Below are positions 7,736 to 19,881 of a stretch of DNA of 64,000 bases, piece by piece (the stretch's first letter is position 1; each line of letters begins with the position of its first letter). A program made the position numbers and the translations under genes. Under the pieces are notes generated by a model that had not been told where the DNA came from, did not search any database, and saw only the letters and a program-made list of their open reading frames with translations. The DNA comes from Lachnospiraceae bacterium. Lineage in GTDB: Bacteria; Bacillota; Clostridia; Lachnospirales; Lachnospiraceae. The stretch covers positions 1 to 64,000 of the forward strand of contig JAETTM010000002.1 in NCBI GenBank assembly GCA_021769135.1, in the 5' to 3' direction.

Positions 7736-8452
7736 ATGGAAAAAGGGATTTTGTTATCCGCGGCAGATATTGACTTTATGGTTCATGGGGTATTTCCTTA
7801 TAAACTGTTTGGCCAGACTGTATGGATAACAACTACGCATGTATGCGTACTAATCGTTATGCTGGTCATTATCGGTTTCTGCATTGCCGCAAACCGGGTG
7901 ATAAAGCGTGCGACCGAAGTTCCTGGCACATTTCAGAATATTGTGGAACTGATAGTGGAAATGCTGGATAATATGGTAGGCGGAGTTATGGGAAAATATG
8001 CTGTAGGCTTCCGCAATTATATCGGAACGATATTTATCTTCATTTTACTCAGCAATATTTCCGGTCTGTTTGGTCTCCGTCCGCCGACTGCGGACTATGG
8101 GGTAACCTTTGCGCTTGGAATTATGACGTTCGTAACGATTCACTTCAACAAGTTTAAGCATCAGAAGGTGAAGGGCGTTATTCAGGGATTGTGCGACCCA
8201 TGGCCGATTTGGGCACCGATTAATGTAATTGGCGATGTAGCCGTGCCCATTTCATTGTCATTACGTCTATTTGCAAATATTTTGTCGGGGGTTGTTATGA
8301 TGGCGCTGGTTTATGGGCTGCTTTCAAAAATAGCAATCATATGGCCGGCAGCCCTGCATGTTTATTTTGACTTGTTTTCCGGCGCAATCCAGACATATGT
8401 ATTCTGTATGCTGACGATGACATATATAACGGACGCGTGTACAACGGAGTGA
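7736..8452 (+). CDS. atpB: F1Fo ATP synthase subunit a
   Basis: This 238-residue integral membrane subunit forms the ion half-channels of Fo. The essential arginine is visible in the conserved helix SLSLRLFANILSG, with the following helices AIQTYVFCMLTMTYI and the earlier GTIFIFILLSNISGLFG. The length is that of a compact Firmicutes subunit a. It follows subunit I by 12 bp and precedes atpE by 69 bp. Confidence 0.95.
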   Translation: MEKGILLSAADIDFMVHGVFPYKLFGQTVWITTTHVCVLIVMLVIIGFCIAANRVIKRATEVPGTFQNIVELIVEMLDNMVGGVMGKYAVGFRNYIGTIFIFILLSNISGLFGLRPPTADYGVTFALGIMTFVTIHFNKFKHQKVKGVIQGLCDPWPIWAPINVIGDVAVPISLSLRLFANILSGVVMMALVYGLLSKIAIIWPAALHVYFDLFSGAIQTYVFCMLTMTYITDACTTE

Positions 8453-8518
8453 CGGCTTACAATTGAATAAACTGAAATGTAAAAGCAATTTGGAAATGAA
8501 AGAATATAGGAGGAATGA

Positions 8519-8776
<258 letters not shown>

Positions 8777-8797
8777 GGAGCCTTGGGAAAAGGAGAA

Positions 8798-8860
8798 AAT
8801 CGGAAGTGCGCTGATGCGCACGCAGGGCATCAATTTCCTGATGGAAATTGGTGACATATC
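8798..8860 (-). repeat. Palindromic repeat family B, copy inside the atp operon
   Basis: The reverse complement reads ATATGTCACCAATTTCC...GGAAATTGATG..., followed by TGCGCATCAGCGCA, matching one unit plus spacer of the 4766-4867 repeat with a few changes. It contains the hairpins GTGCGC-TGAT-GCGCAC and CAATTTCC-TGAT-GGAAATTG. Its place between atpE and atpF makes it a candidate mRNA-processing or stability element. Confidence 0.7.
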
Positions 8861-8891
8861 ATAAAACGCTTAAGGAAAGGAGGCTCACGTC

Positions 8892-9442
8892 TTGAATACA
8901 TTAGCAGGCACGGGATTTATTCTGGCGACGGAGGAGATGGCTCCCAGGCTGTTCGATTTGGATTTGCAGCTGATTACGGATGCAGCCCTGATGATTATCG
9001 CCGTATTCGCCCTGTTTTTAATCGCATCCAAGCTGCTGTTCGACCCGGTGAGGGAGATGATGCAGAAAAGGCAGGATAAGATTAAGGGCGAGTTGGACAG
9101 CGCGGCTCAGGATATGGAAGCGGCTGCAAAGCTGAAGGAAGACTATGAATCCAAGATAAAGAATATTGACAAGGAAGCGGAAGCTATCTTGAGCGAGGCG
9201 CGTAAAAAAGCTCTTACCAATGAAAGTAAGATTATTGCGGAAGCAAAGGAAGAAGCGGCGCGGATTATCGAGCGGGCACAGGTTGAAGCGGAACTGGAGA
9301 AGAAGAAAGCGGTTGACGATGTGAAACGCGAGATGATTGTAGTTGCATCCATGATGGCGGGCAAGGTAGTGAATTCTTCCATTGATACGGCCATCCGCGA
9401 CAGTTTGATTGATGAGACATTGAAGGAAATAGGTGAAAGCAC

Positions 9443-9455
<13 letters not shown>
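8892..9455 (+). CDS. atpF: F1Fo ATP synthase subunit b
   Basis: This 187-residue subunit b has one membrane helix near the N-terminus (ALMIIAVFALFLIASKLLF) followed by FDPVREMMQKRQDKI and a long alanine- and charge-rich coiled coil (AAKLKEDYESKIKN, EARKKALTNESKI). It forms the peripheral stalk. The start is TTG 8892, behind GGAAAGGAGG; no upstream ATG fits and the next ATG (MAPRLFDLD) has no site. The 3' end overlaps atpH by 13 bp. Confidence 0.93.
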
Positions 9456-11538
<2,083 letters not shown>

Positions 11539-11570
11539 ATGTTATTTTTTAGAGAGGATAGGTAACGGTT

Positions 11571-12443
11571 ATGGCCTCAATGAGAGACATAAAAAGGCGT
11601 AAAGGCAGTATTCAGAGTACGCAGCAGATTACCAAAGCCATGAAGCTTGTTTCGACTGTCAAACTGCAGAAGGCAAAGCAGCGCGCGGAGAAGTCCAAGA
11701 ACTATTTCCGCTGCATGTATGAGACAGTGGTTTCCATGCTTGCGAAAGCAGGGAATATCAACCATCCATATCTGCATCCGGGTAATTCCGAGAAAAAAGG
11801 GATAATTGTTATTACGTCCAACCGCGGCCTGGCCGGCGGGTATAATTCCAATATCGTTAAGCTGATTACCCAAGGCAGTTTCCGGAAAGAAGATGTGGTA
11901 GTTTATGCCATAGGTAAAAAAGGCAGGGATGCTTTGCTAAGGTACGGCTATAGTGTCAGGGAAGACTATTCCGATATCGTGGAAGAACCTTTGTATTCCG
12001 ATGCGATGGAAGTGAGCAAAAAGGTACTGGACGATTTTGCAAACGGCGAAATCGGGGAAATATATCTGGCTTACACCGGGTTTAAAAATACGGTAGTCCA
12101 TGAACCTACACTGTTAAAGCTGCTTCCCGTAGACTTAGGAGCTGCTGAAGGCGAGGCCTCCGGGGACGCACAGGAAAACCGCGCGCCGATGAATTTCGAA
12201 CCGGAAGACGACAGGGCATTGGATATGATTATCCCGAAATATGTCACCAGCCTTATTTTCGGAGGACTGGTGGAATCGGTAGCCAGTGAAAACGGCGCGA
12301 GGATGCAGGCGATGGATTCGGCAACGAGCAACGCGGAAGAAATGATTGACCATTTGACGCTTATGTATAACAGGGCGCGCCAGGGTTCGATTACGCAGGA
12401 ACTGACGGAAATTATTGCCGGCGCTAATGCGATTTCGATGTAG
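11571..12443 (+). CDS. atpG: F1Fo ATP synthase subunit gamma
   Basis: This 290-residue rotor subunit has the N-terminal SMRDIKRRKGSIQSTQQITKA helix and the C-terminal ATSNAEEMIDHLTLMYNRAR coiled-coil partner. The central insert (AEGEASGDAQENRAPM) is slightly acidic and variable, as usual for gamma. It lies 32 bp after atpA and is followed by a 180-bp gap with degenerate repeat before atpD. Confidence 0.95.
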   Translation: MASMRDIKRRKGSIQSTQQITKAMKLVSTVKLQKAKQRAEKSKNYFRCMYETVVSMLAKAGNINHPYLHPGNSEKKGIIVITSNRGLAGGYNSNIVKLITQGSFRKEDVVVYAIGKKGRDALLRYGYSVREDYSDIVEEPLYSDAMEVSKKVLDDFANGEIGEIYLAYTGFKNTVVHEPTLLKLLPVDLGAAEGEASGDAQENRAPMNFEPEDDRALDMIIPKYVTSLIFGGLVESVASENGARMQAMDSATSNAEEMIDHLTLMYNRARQGSITQELTEIIAGANAISM

Positions 12444-12463
12444 CGCATCTGATGCATGGCTTT

Positions 12464-12545
12464 GTGGTTTCCAGGGGCAATGGGCCGTATTTGGCGATTG
12501 CCGCAGGGGCGCATACCCTGCTGTATCAGCGGGGATGCCGTCTAA
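12464..12545 (+). repeat. Possible degenerate copy of dispersed repeat family A
   Basis: The 180-bp gap between atpG and atpD contains CAATGGGCCGTATTTGGCGATTGCC followed by CATACCCTGCT / AGCGGGGATG, in the same order as the first-stem and 3'-hairpin parts of the family A repeats. The similarity is partial; the middle is missing. Confidence 0.4.
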
Positions 12546-12554
12546 GAAAGATAA

Positions 12555-14021
<1,467 letters not shown>

Positions 14022-14046
14022 TCAAAGAAAGGGGCAGGATTGATAT

Positions 14047-14451
14047 ATGGCAGATGAAAGAAATTTCCGGTTAGAAGTTATTACGCCAGAGCGCGTCTTC
14101 TATGAAGGCGATGTGAATATGGTGGAATTCAATACGACGGAGGGCGAAATCGGTATCTATAAAGGGCATGTTCCTATGACGGTGATTATCAATCCGGGCG
14201 TCCTCACGATTTCGGAAGCCGACAGGGCGAGGAATGCGGCTCTCCATGCAGGTTTTGTGGAGATTTTGCAGGACAAGGTAACCGTGTTGGCGGAGATTGT
14301 GGAGTGGCCGGAAGAAATCGATAAGGCCCGTGCGGAAGCAGCCAAAGCCCGTGCGGAAGAAAGGCTTCGCACCAAAACGCCGGAAACGGACATTATGCGT
14401 GCGGAAACAGCGCTGCAAAGGGCGATTGCCCGCATTAACGTGCTCTCCTGA
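14047..14451 (+). CDS. atpC: F1Fo ATP synthase subunit epsilon
   Basis: This 134-residue epsilon subunit has the N-terminal beta-sandwich (FRLEVITPERVFYEGDVNMV, GEIGIYKGHVPMT) and a C-terminal helical hairpin (KARAEAAKARAEERLR). It inhibits or regulates F1 rotation. It is the last standard ATP synthase gene of the operon. Confidence 0.95.
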   Translation: MADERNFRLEVITPERVFYEGDVNMVEFNTTEGEIGIYKGHVPMTVIINPGVLTISEADRARNAALHAGFVEILQDKVTVLAEIVEWPEEIDKARAEAAKARAEERLRTKTPETDIMRAETALQRAIARINVLS

Positions 14452-14541
14452 CGAGGGGTTTGGTACTGCATACGGAATGAACAGTAACCCTGATTTTGCA
14501 TATGATAACATAACAATCAATCTTTTTTGAGGATGTTAGCT

Positions 14542-14931
14542 ATGTATAATCAGAAAATCTTACCCTTTTATATGACGTATCCCCTCCCCCTTTACTATCA
14601 GGAGGAGGATACGGCAACCAGGGATTTAGAGTACTTACAGCAGATGTATCCTGCGGAAGCGAAGAAATACCAGAAGATTATTGCTGGGATATTGGATAAG
14701 CTGGATTATGAAGGCAGCATGATATATGACGAATATCCGGACAGATGGCAGATGTATAAGCTGTCGCAGGATATATTGGAACGTATTAAGCGCCAGGAAG
14801 CTAAAGATAACCCGGACGTAGAAATCCCGAAAGAAAAGTGGGAATGGGCTTCCGACATGGTACAGATTATTCTGTTTTATGAAGTGTATAAGCGGAGACA
14901 TAACAATCATAGCGGGATTTTAAAATTTTAG
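14542..14931 (+). CDS. Unassigned small acidic protein at the end of the atp operon
   Basis: A 129-residue soluble protein, not recognised as a named family. It is aromatic-rich (LPFYMTYPLPLYY, YPDRWQMYKLSQDIL) with predicted helices (DTATRDLEYLQQMYPAEAKK, DMVQIILFYEVYKRR). The frame and a GAGG site nine bases before ATG 14542 support translation; in-frame ATG 14533 and TTG 14527 are alternatives. It lies 90 bp after atpC and before a strong terminator, so it is probably co-transcribed with the ATP synthase genes. No catalytic motif is visible; a structural or regulatory role would be guesswork. Confidence 0.7.
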   Translation: MYNQKILPFYMTYPLPLYYQEEDTATRDLEYLQQMYPAEAKKYQKIIAGILDKLDYEGSMIYDEYPDRWQMYKLSQDILERIKRQEAKDNPDVEIPKEKWEWASDMVQIILFYEVYKRRHNNHSGILKF

Positions 14932-14960
14932 TTGTAGTTTTATAGTAAAGTCAGTAAAAT

Positions 14961-14996
14961 ATAGTCATGGCAATTTCTGCCATGGCTATATTTTTA
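14961..14996 (+). terminator. Rho-independent terminator of the atp operon
   Basis: The stem ATAGTCATGGCA / TGCCATGGCTAT (12 bp, one G-T pair) has a 5-nt loop and is followed by a short T run. Confidence 0.85.
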
Positions 14997-15021
14997 TGCG
15001 CACGGGCACCCAACCAGGTAT

Positions 15022-15050
15022 TTGACTTGTCTTTTGTGGTATATTATTAT
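15022..15050 (+). promoter_or_regulatory. Candidate promoter for the 844-residue membrane protein
   Basis: TTGACT (15022-15027) and TATTAT (15045-15050) are separated by 17 bp, about 80 bp before the coding start. A second possible -10, TATAAT at 15048, would give 20-bp spacing. Confidence 0.5.
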
Positions 15051-15132
15051 AATAGATACTTTTATAGAATGAATGGGTGGATATAGCGGCGGATCCAAGG
15101 AATGGGCCGCCGATTAGCAGAGGAATGGATAT

Positions 15133-17667
15133 ATGAAAAAAACGGTAATAAAGTACAGCTATCTTTTAGTAGTGTTTATTGTATCGCTGTTTATCGCAAG
15201 TGCGGTGATAAACCAGGGGAATACGGATATGACGATGGAAATGGGGCCGGCGACTTTTCCAGTCGTTCATATGTATGTGGGCAATAAAGAGGTGGGAAGC
15301 CTTCACGGTTATCGGGAAGCGATGGAGTGCAGCTATCAGAGAGACTGCATTACGCCCTTGGGAGAAGGGCGCAGGGTCGCCTTCCAGGTGGACAAATACG
15401 GCCAGGAAATAGAAAGAATGGCTTTCGAGGTACGCAGCATTAATGGCGAGCGTTTAGTGGAAAACACCGAAATTATCAATTATGAAGAGACGGAGGATAC
15501 GATAAGCGCCCAGTTCCAGGTGAAGGATTTGATTGACGCGGATACGGAATATATGCTGGTGCTGCTTTTGGAGAACAAATGGGGGCAGACGATTCGCTAT
15601 TATACGAGGATTATTCAGACGGAGAATTATTCTACTGAGGAGAAGCTGGACTATGTATTGGATTTCCACCAAAGGACATTCGATAAGGAAGCGGCAAAGG
15701 AATTGACCAAATATCTGGAATCCAATGCGGAAGGGGATAATACGACTTTCAGCAAGGTAACGATTCACAGCAGTTTCCAACAAGTGACATGGGGGGATTT
15801 GGAAGTAAAAAAGGTGACAGAGCCCCAGGTGTCCATTAAGGAACTGGCCTCCCAGACCGGATCCATAGAATTGAATTATATTGTTTCCATTAAGCAGGGG
15901 AGGACGGATGATTTATACAATATAAAAGAATTCTATAGGATAAGGTATACTTCGGACAGGATTTATCTTCTGGATTTTGAACGGACGATGAACCATATTT
16001 TTGACGAAAAAGCGGATATATTTTCCAATAATAAAATCGAACTGGGGATTGTTGCCCAGGAGAATATTCAGTTGAAAGAAAGCGATGGAGGGAACGTATT
16101 TGCTTTTACCGATGGGAAGAGGATTTTCGCCTATAATGTAGCGGACAATAAATTTTCCACTTTATTTAGCTTTTATGACGGGGACTATGAGGACGAGAGG
16201 GCTTGCTGGCAGAAGCACGGGGTTAAAATATTGGATGTGGATGAGGCGGGCAATGTGAAATTTATCGTCTATGGATATATGAACAGGGGCAAACATGAGG
16301 GTGAAGTGGGAATCTCCGTATATTATTTCAATGGAATGGTGAATACGGTGGAGGAACTGCTTTATGTGCCTGACAGCAGCTCGTATGAGGTGCTTCACGC
16401 GGAATTGGAGGAACTGGCGTATGTGAACCGGTCGGAAACATTTTTCTTTATGCGCGAAGGTACCGTTTATGCGGTGGATTTGGGGAGCAGGACTTATGAG
16501 GCGATGGTTTCCGGACTGCAGGAAGAGAGTTACAGGGTATCGGACAGCAACCGGATGGTGGTGTGGCAGACGGGCGAGGATTTGTATCAATGCGAGAAGC
16601 TGATACTGATGAATCTGAATACGAAAGCCAAAACGGAAATAAGGGCAGGGAGCGGGGAATATATCGCGCCTTTAGGGTTCATGAACGAGGATCTTATCTA
16701 TGGCTTGGCCAGAAAAGAAGACGTGGTACAAAGCAACACGGGAAATATTGTTTTCCCGATGTATAGCGTGCGGATACAGAATGAAAACGGAAAAATATTG
16801 AAGACTTATGAGGAACCGGGGATGTATGTAACCGGCAGCGAAATACAGGAGAACCAGATTAATTTGACCCGCCTGCGGAAAGAGGAAGAAAACGGCATTT
16901 ATACGGAAGCGGAAAACGACCAGATTGTGAGTACGAAAATTGAATCGGAAGGAAGCAACACTCTGGAAACGGTGGCAGTGGATGTTTACGGGAAAATCGT
17001 ACAGATAGTTGTGAAAAGCCCGATGGATGCCGGGGGGATAAAAAAACTTACCCCGAAGGAAGTATTGTTTGAAGGAGGAAGGGAAATCGCCCTTCAGAAT
17101 AGCGGCACGGAAGTACCCAGATATTATGTATATGGGAAAAACGGGGTGGAAGGTATATTTACCGATGAAGGGAACGCGATTAACAAGGCCTATGAGTTGG
17201 CGGGAACCGTTATCAATGAGAAAGGCGCTTACGTCTGGATACGCGGAAACAGAAGCGTGAAGAACCAGATTATGGCTATCAAGGGAGCCACGATTACAGA
17301 AGAAAAGAACAGTCTGGCAGTTTGCTTAGACACCATGCTCCAGTATGAAGGGATTATGAGGAATACGGAGTATATGCTGAACCGCGGGGAGACGATAGTG
17401 GAGATTTTGGAGGAAAATCTGGAGGGTGCCAGGGTGCTGGATTTAACCGGATGCAGCCTGGATGCTGTCCTGTACTATATCAATAAAGATATTCCCGTGC
17501 TGGCTTCCCTAAACGACGGGAATGCGGTGTTGATTATAGGGTTTAATGAGCTGAATACGGTGCTTATGGATCCTTTGGTTGGGGAGCCCTTCAAGAAAGG
17601 GATGAACGATTCCACACAGATGTTTGAAGAAAATGGAAATAGGTTTATTACGTATATGAAGGAATAG
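15133..17667 (+). CDS. Membrane-anchored beta-rich protein with degenerate C39-peptidase-like C-terminus
   Basis: This 844-residue protein has an N-terminal membrane helix (YLLVVFIVSLFIASAVI) and a large extracellular part. The middle (about 290-560) shows propeller-like repeats (VFAFTDGKRIFAYNVADNK, TVYAVDLGSRTYEAMV). The last ~120 residues resemble a papain-like C39-type domain: SLAVCLDTMLQYEG at the place of the active-site helix and GNAVLIIGFNELNTVLMDPL at the place of the active-site His strand. Active members have Cys-Gly before that helix and His in GHxVxVxG; here those positions are Asn/Ser and Asn, so it looks catalytically dead. The family is not otherwise recognised. ATG 15133 is preceded by AGAGGAATGGATAT. 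The gene is monocistronic, behind its own promoter. Confidence 0.6.
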   Translation: MKKTVIKYSYLLVVFIVSLFIASAVINQGNTDMTMEMGPATFPVVHMYVGNKEVGSLHGYREAMECSYQRDCITPLGEGRRVAFQVDKYGQEIERMAFEVRSINGERLVENTEIINYEETEDTISAQFQVKDLIDADTEYMLVLLLENKWGQTIRYYTRIIQTENYSTEEKLDYVLDFHQRTFDKEAAKELTKYLESNAEGDNTTFSKVTIHSSFQQVTWGDLEVKKVTEPQVSIKELASQTGSIELNYIVSIKQGRTDDLYNIKEFYRIRYTSDRIYLLDFERTMNHIFDEKADIFSNNKIELGIVAQENIQLKESDGGNVFAFTDGKRIFAYNVADNKFSTLFSFYDGDYEDERACWQKHGVKILDVDEAGNVKFIVYGYMNRGKHEGEVGISVYYFNGMVNTVEELLYVPDSSSYEVLHAELEELAYVNRSETFFFMREGTVYAVDLGSRTYEAMVSGLQEESYRVSDSNRMVVWQTGEDLYQCEKLILMNLNTKAKTEIRAGSGEYIAPLGFMNEDLIYGLARKEDVVQSNTGNIVFPMYSVRIQNENGKILKTYEEPGMYVTGSEIQENQINLTRLRKEEENGIYTEAENDQIVSTKIESEGSNTLETVAVDVYGKIVQIVVKSPMDAGGIKKLTPKEVLFEGGREIALQNSGTEVPRYYVYGKNGVEGIFTDEGNAINKAYELAGTVINEKGAYVWIRGNRSVKNQIMAIKGATITEEKNSLAVCLDTMLQYEGIMRNTEYMLNRGETIVEILEENLEGARVLDLTGCSLDAVLYYINKDIPVLASLNDGNAVLIIGFNELNTVLMDPLVGEPFKKGMNDSTQMFEENGNRFITYMKE

Positions 17668-17799
17668 TGCAGAAATAGGGATTAAAATGAGCCTTTGCAA
17701 CCAATAGTTGCGGAAACTCAAACCAGAATTGGTAGTGCGCCGGGAGCAAAATTCTTATAATTCTCATAGTAAGTTTGTGGAAAGGGCATGGTTTTTAAT

Positions 17800-18633
17800 A
17801 TGAATATTGAAATTGCAAACAGACTGGTGAAATTGAGGAAAAGCAATCATTTGTCACAGGAAGCATTGGCGGAAAAGCTGGGTATCAGCCGCCAGGCGGT
17901 GAGCAAATGGGAACGGGCAGAGGCATCGCCGGACACGGATAACCTGATTATGCTGGCTAGGCTCTATCATGTATCCCTGGACGAACTGCTCCGGACGGAG
18001 GAAGAGGTTCCTATGGAGGCAGAAAGGGGAGATGGGGATAAATTGCTGCAGATGGGGATGGAAGGGGAAAACGTCCAGCCGGAAGGCTGTGAAAAAGAAG
18101 ATGGGCAGCCGGATAGCGAAAATAGAAATTCCGGCGAAGCCTCCGCCGGAGATTTAGAGGACGAATATGTGGATATCGGCCTTGGCGGCGTGCACGTAAA
18201 GGACAGGGATGGGAGCCAAGTCCACATCGGCTGGAACGGTATACATGTGGAGGACGCAAAAAAAGGGGATAATGTGCATGTTGACAGAAGAGGGGTGTAT
18301 GTGAATGGGGAGAAAAAGGAATTTTGGCATTTTTCTCCTGTATGGAATATACCGTTTACCACATTGATATGCATCTCATATTTTGTGATTGGATTGCTGT
18401 TCAATGCATGGCATCCGGGCTGGCTGCTGTTTTTGCTGATTCCCATATGGTACAGCTTTATCAGCGCCGTGAAGCACAAAAATGCGAATGCATTTGCCTA
18501 TCCGGTGTTTGTAACGCTGGTGTATTTATGTGTGGGTTTTCTCTTTGGCTGGTGGCATCCCGGATGGATACTTTATTTGACTGTTCCCCTTTATTACTCT
18601 TTCGTCTCCGGGCTTGCAAGGAGAGAGGATTGA
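17800..18633 (+). CDS. XRE-family regulator with C-terminal membrane domain
   Basis: This 277-residue protein has an N-terminal Cro/C1-type helix-turn-helix (NRLVKLRKSNHLSQEALAE, LGISRQAVSKWERAEASPDT; residues about 5-60), an acidic linker, a short repeat region with GGVHVKD / NGIHVED / RGVYVNG motifs, and four hydrophobic segments with the repeated motif W-HPGW-L (about residues 185-275). This pairing of DNA-binding and membrane domains suggests a membrane-tethered regulator that senses an envelope or ion signal; this is inference. The start is ambiguous: ATG 17788 is in frame but lies only two bases from GGAAAGG, so 17800 is preferred. No operon partner is evident. Confidence 0.8.
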   Translation: MNIEIANRLVKLRKSNHLSQEALAEKLGISRQAVSKWERAEASPDTDNLIMLARLYHVSLDELLRTEEEVPMEAERGDGDKLLQMGMEGENVQPEGCEKEDGQPDSENRNSGEASAGDLEDEYVDIGLGGVHVKDRDGSQVHIGWNGIHVEDAKKGDNVHVDRRGVYVNGEKKEFWHFSPVWNIPFTTLICISYFVIGLLFNAWHPGWLLFLLIPIWYSFISAVKHKNANAFAYPVFVTLVYLCVGFLFGWWHPGWILYLTVPLYYSFVSGLARRED

Positions 18634-18720
18634 TGGGAGAGTGCCAAATGGCAGGAAGCGCAATGCGGCTCCTTTAGGAGGAGGGGAACCGGTAAAAGCC
18701 GGGATGGATATTGGCGGACC

Positions 18721-19053
18721 CTAGAACAGAAACTGCACAAGGAGCATATAGCATATGGTGCCGCCTGCAATGGAAACCAGCATCTGCCTTTTCCATAGGT
18801 GCAGGGCGATAACAAGTAAAATGGAAATAAGCTCAGGGATGCCATGGGAACCGGTAAGCAGGCTCACATTTTTTAAACAATAGATAATCAACAGGCCGAA
18901 GACTGCAGAGGGGAGCACTTTCCCAAGATACTGTATGTACTTCGGCGTTGGTTTGCCTGAAGGAAAAAGCAAAAAAGGGAGAAAACGGGTCAGAGCGGTT
19001 CCAAGTATTACCATGGCTATTGTAATAATCTGTTGTGACAGTGTCATTGTCAT
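18721..19053 (-). CDS. azlD: AzlD-type branched-chain amino acid exporter small subunit
   Basis: This 110-residue membrane protein has four hydrophobic segments and the AzlD signature [15 protein letters not shown] near the N-terminus. AzlC and AzlD together export branched-chain amino acids or analogues. The frame continues upstream into NARHLFYD, which is AzlC sequence, so the true AzlD start is placed at codon ATG 19053 (or 19047). Its partner azlC immediately upstream is broken, which makes the function of this intact subunit doubtful. Confidence 0.75.
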   Translation of the reverse strand: MTMTLSQQIITIAMVILGTALTRFLPFLLFPSGKPTPKYIQYLGKVLPSAVFGLLIIYCLKNVSLLTGSHGIPELISILLVIALHLWKRQMLVSIAGGTICYMLLVQFLF

Positions 19054-19231
19054 ATCGTAGAACAGATGCCTGGCATTTATCATCAAAGTTATGGCGAGGG
19101 CCTGTAAGGGGTTAAATGCCCCCCATCAGCATATTCACCGTGACAAATTCGATGGAACCGGCAAAAATGGGGATGGTGTGGGGAAAAGCAGCCCGGAAGG
19201 CCTTTTTCTGCATTGGTGTATTAGTAGTCAT
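19054..19231 (-). pseudogene. azlC: azlC remnant (internal deletions and frameshift)
   Basis: From ATG 19231, behind GAGAGG, translation gives MTTNTPMQKKAFRAAFPHTI and then [19 protein letters not shown] before a stop. Normal AzlC has about 30 residues of membrane helix between the PHTIP and FAGS blocks; here they are fused. After a run of six C on the plus strand (19119-19124) the frame shifts: the +1 frame reads [21 protein letters not shown], the next AzlC block, and then runs straight into AzlD, so the C-terminal half of AzlC (normally well over 100 residues) is missing. At least two deletions and one frameshift are needed. The decay is directly visible in the sequence. Confidence 0.85.
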
Positions 19232-19242
19232 TGAAAATCCTC

Positions 19243-19764
19243 TCAAAACAGCTGCCCCTTATATTTTTCCAGGGCAAAAAGCAACAACATGCCTAAAATT
19301 CCGCATGATATTATTTCCCCGGCGGTAACCGTGAGGAAGGAAAACCAAAGCGGGCGTATTCCGTAAGCATACAGGAGTACAAAGGGTACTACAATCATGT
19401 TGGCAACAATAGGCGGGATAGGGGCCAGCCATTTATGCCTGCGGAATTTATAAGTAAATAGACCCCCGGCGAGAGTCGCAAGGCTGCCGAAAATAATATC
19501 GGGAATCGCGCAGCCTGTCAAAATATTGCTAATCAGGCAGCCGATAAACAGTCCGGGCACCGCAGCGGGGGTAAAATAAGGCAGGATAGTGAGGGATTCG
19601 GAAAAGCGAACTTGGACAGCATAGTTTGCCAGCCCGAAAGCGTTGGCTATAAAAGTAAGAACGACATAGATGGCGGCAATCATTGCAGCCTGGACAATGG
19701 AAGCCACAGAATAAGGCCGGACTGCCTTTACAGGCATGGCCTTTTCATAAGTTTGATTTTTCAT
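19243..19764 (-). CDS. queT: QueT-type queuosine-precursor transporter
   Basis: This 173-residue, six-helix membrane protein matches the QueT family, the substrate-binding S-component of an ECF-type transporter for queuosine precursors. Visible segments are AAMIAAIYVVLTFIANAFGL, VQVRFSESLTILPYFTPAAV, GLFIGCLISNILTG and GSLATLAGGLFTYKFRRHKW. It is preceded by a preQ1-like riboswitch, independent support for the substrate. The shared ECF energising module is not in this window. azlC remnant and azlD follow on the same strand, probably in one transcript. Confidence 0.9.
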   Translation of the reverse strand: MKNQTYEKAMPVKAVRPYSVASIVQAAMIAAIYVVLTFIANAFGLANYAVQVRFSESLTILPYFTPAAVPGLFIGCLISNILTGCAIPDIIFGSLATLAGGLFTYKFRRHKWLAPIPPIVANMIVVPFVLLYAYGIRPLWFSFLTVTAGEIISCGILGMLLLFALEKYKGQLF

Positions 19765-19773
19765 GTTTTTATC

Positions 19774-19815
19774 TCCTTTAGTTTTGTTTTAGGTGAGGAA
19801 GGTCTCGAACTCACC
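19774..19815 (-). promoter_or_regulatory. preQ1-I-like riboswitch upstream of queT
   Basis: On the minus strand the leader reads GGTGAG-TTCGAGACCTTC-CTCACC followed by TAAAACAAAACTAAAGGAG. This is the preQ1-I layout: a short P1 stem (GGTGAG/CTCACC), a pyrimidine-rich loop, and an A-rich tail ending in ACTAA that docks on the stem and contains the Shine-Dalgarno. Binding of preQ1 would hide the SD and reduce QueT translation. The gene identity and the motif agree. Confidence 0.8.
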
Positions 19816-19836
19816 GGTTTATTTGCAACGTTTCTT

Positions 19837-19865
19837 AGTATAGCACTGCAGGAGATAAAAAGCAA
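19837..19865 (-). promoter_or_regulatory. Sigma-A-type promoter for queT-azlCD
   Basis: On the minus strand TTGCTT (19865-19860) and TATACT (19842-19837) are 17 bp apart, placing the transcript start about 15-20 bases before the riboswitch stem. Confidence 0.7.
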
Positions 19866-19881
19866 GTTATAGTTAAAAGAG

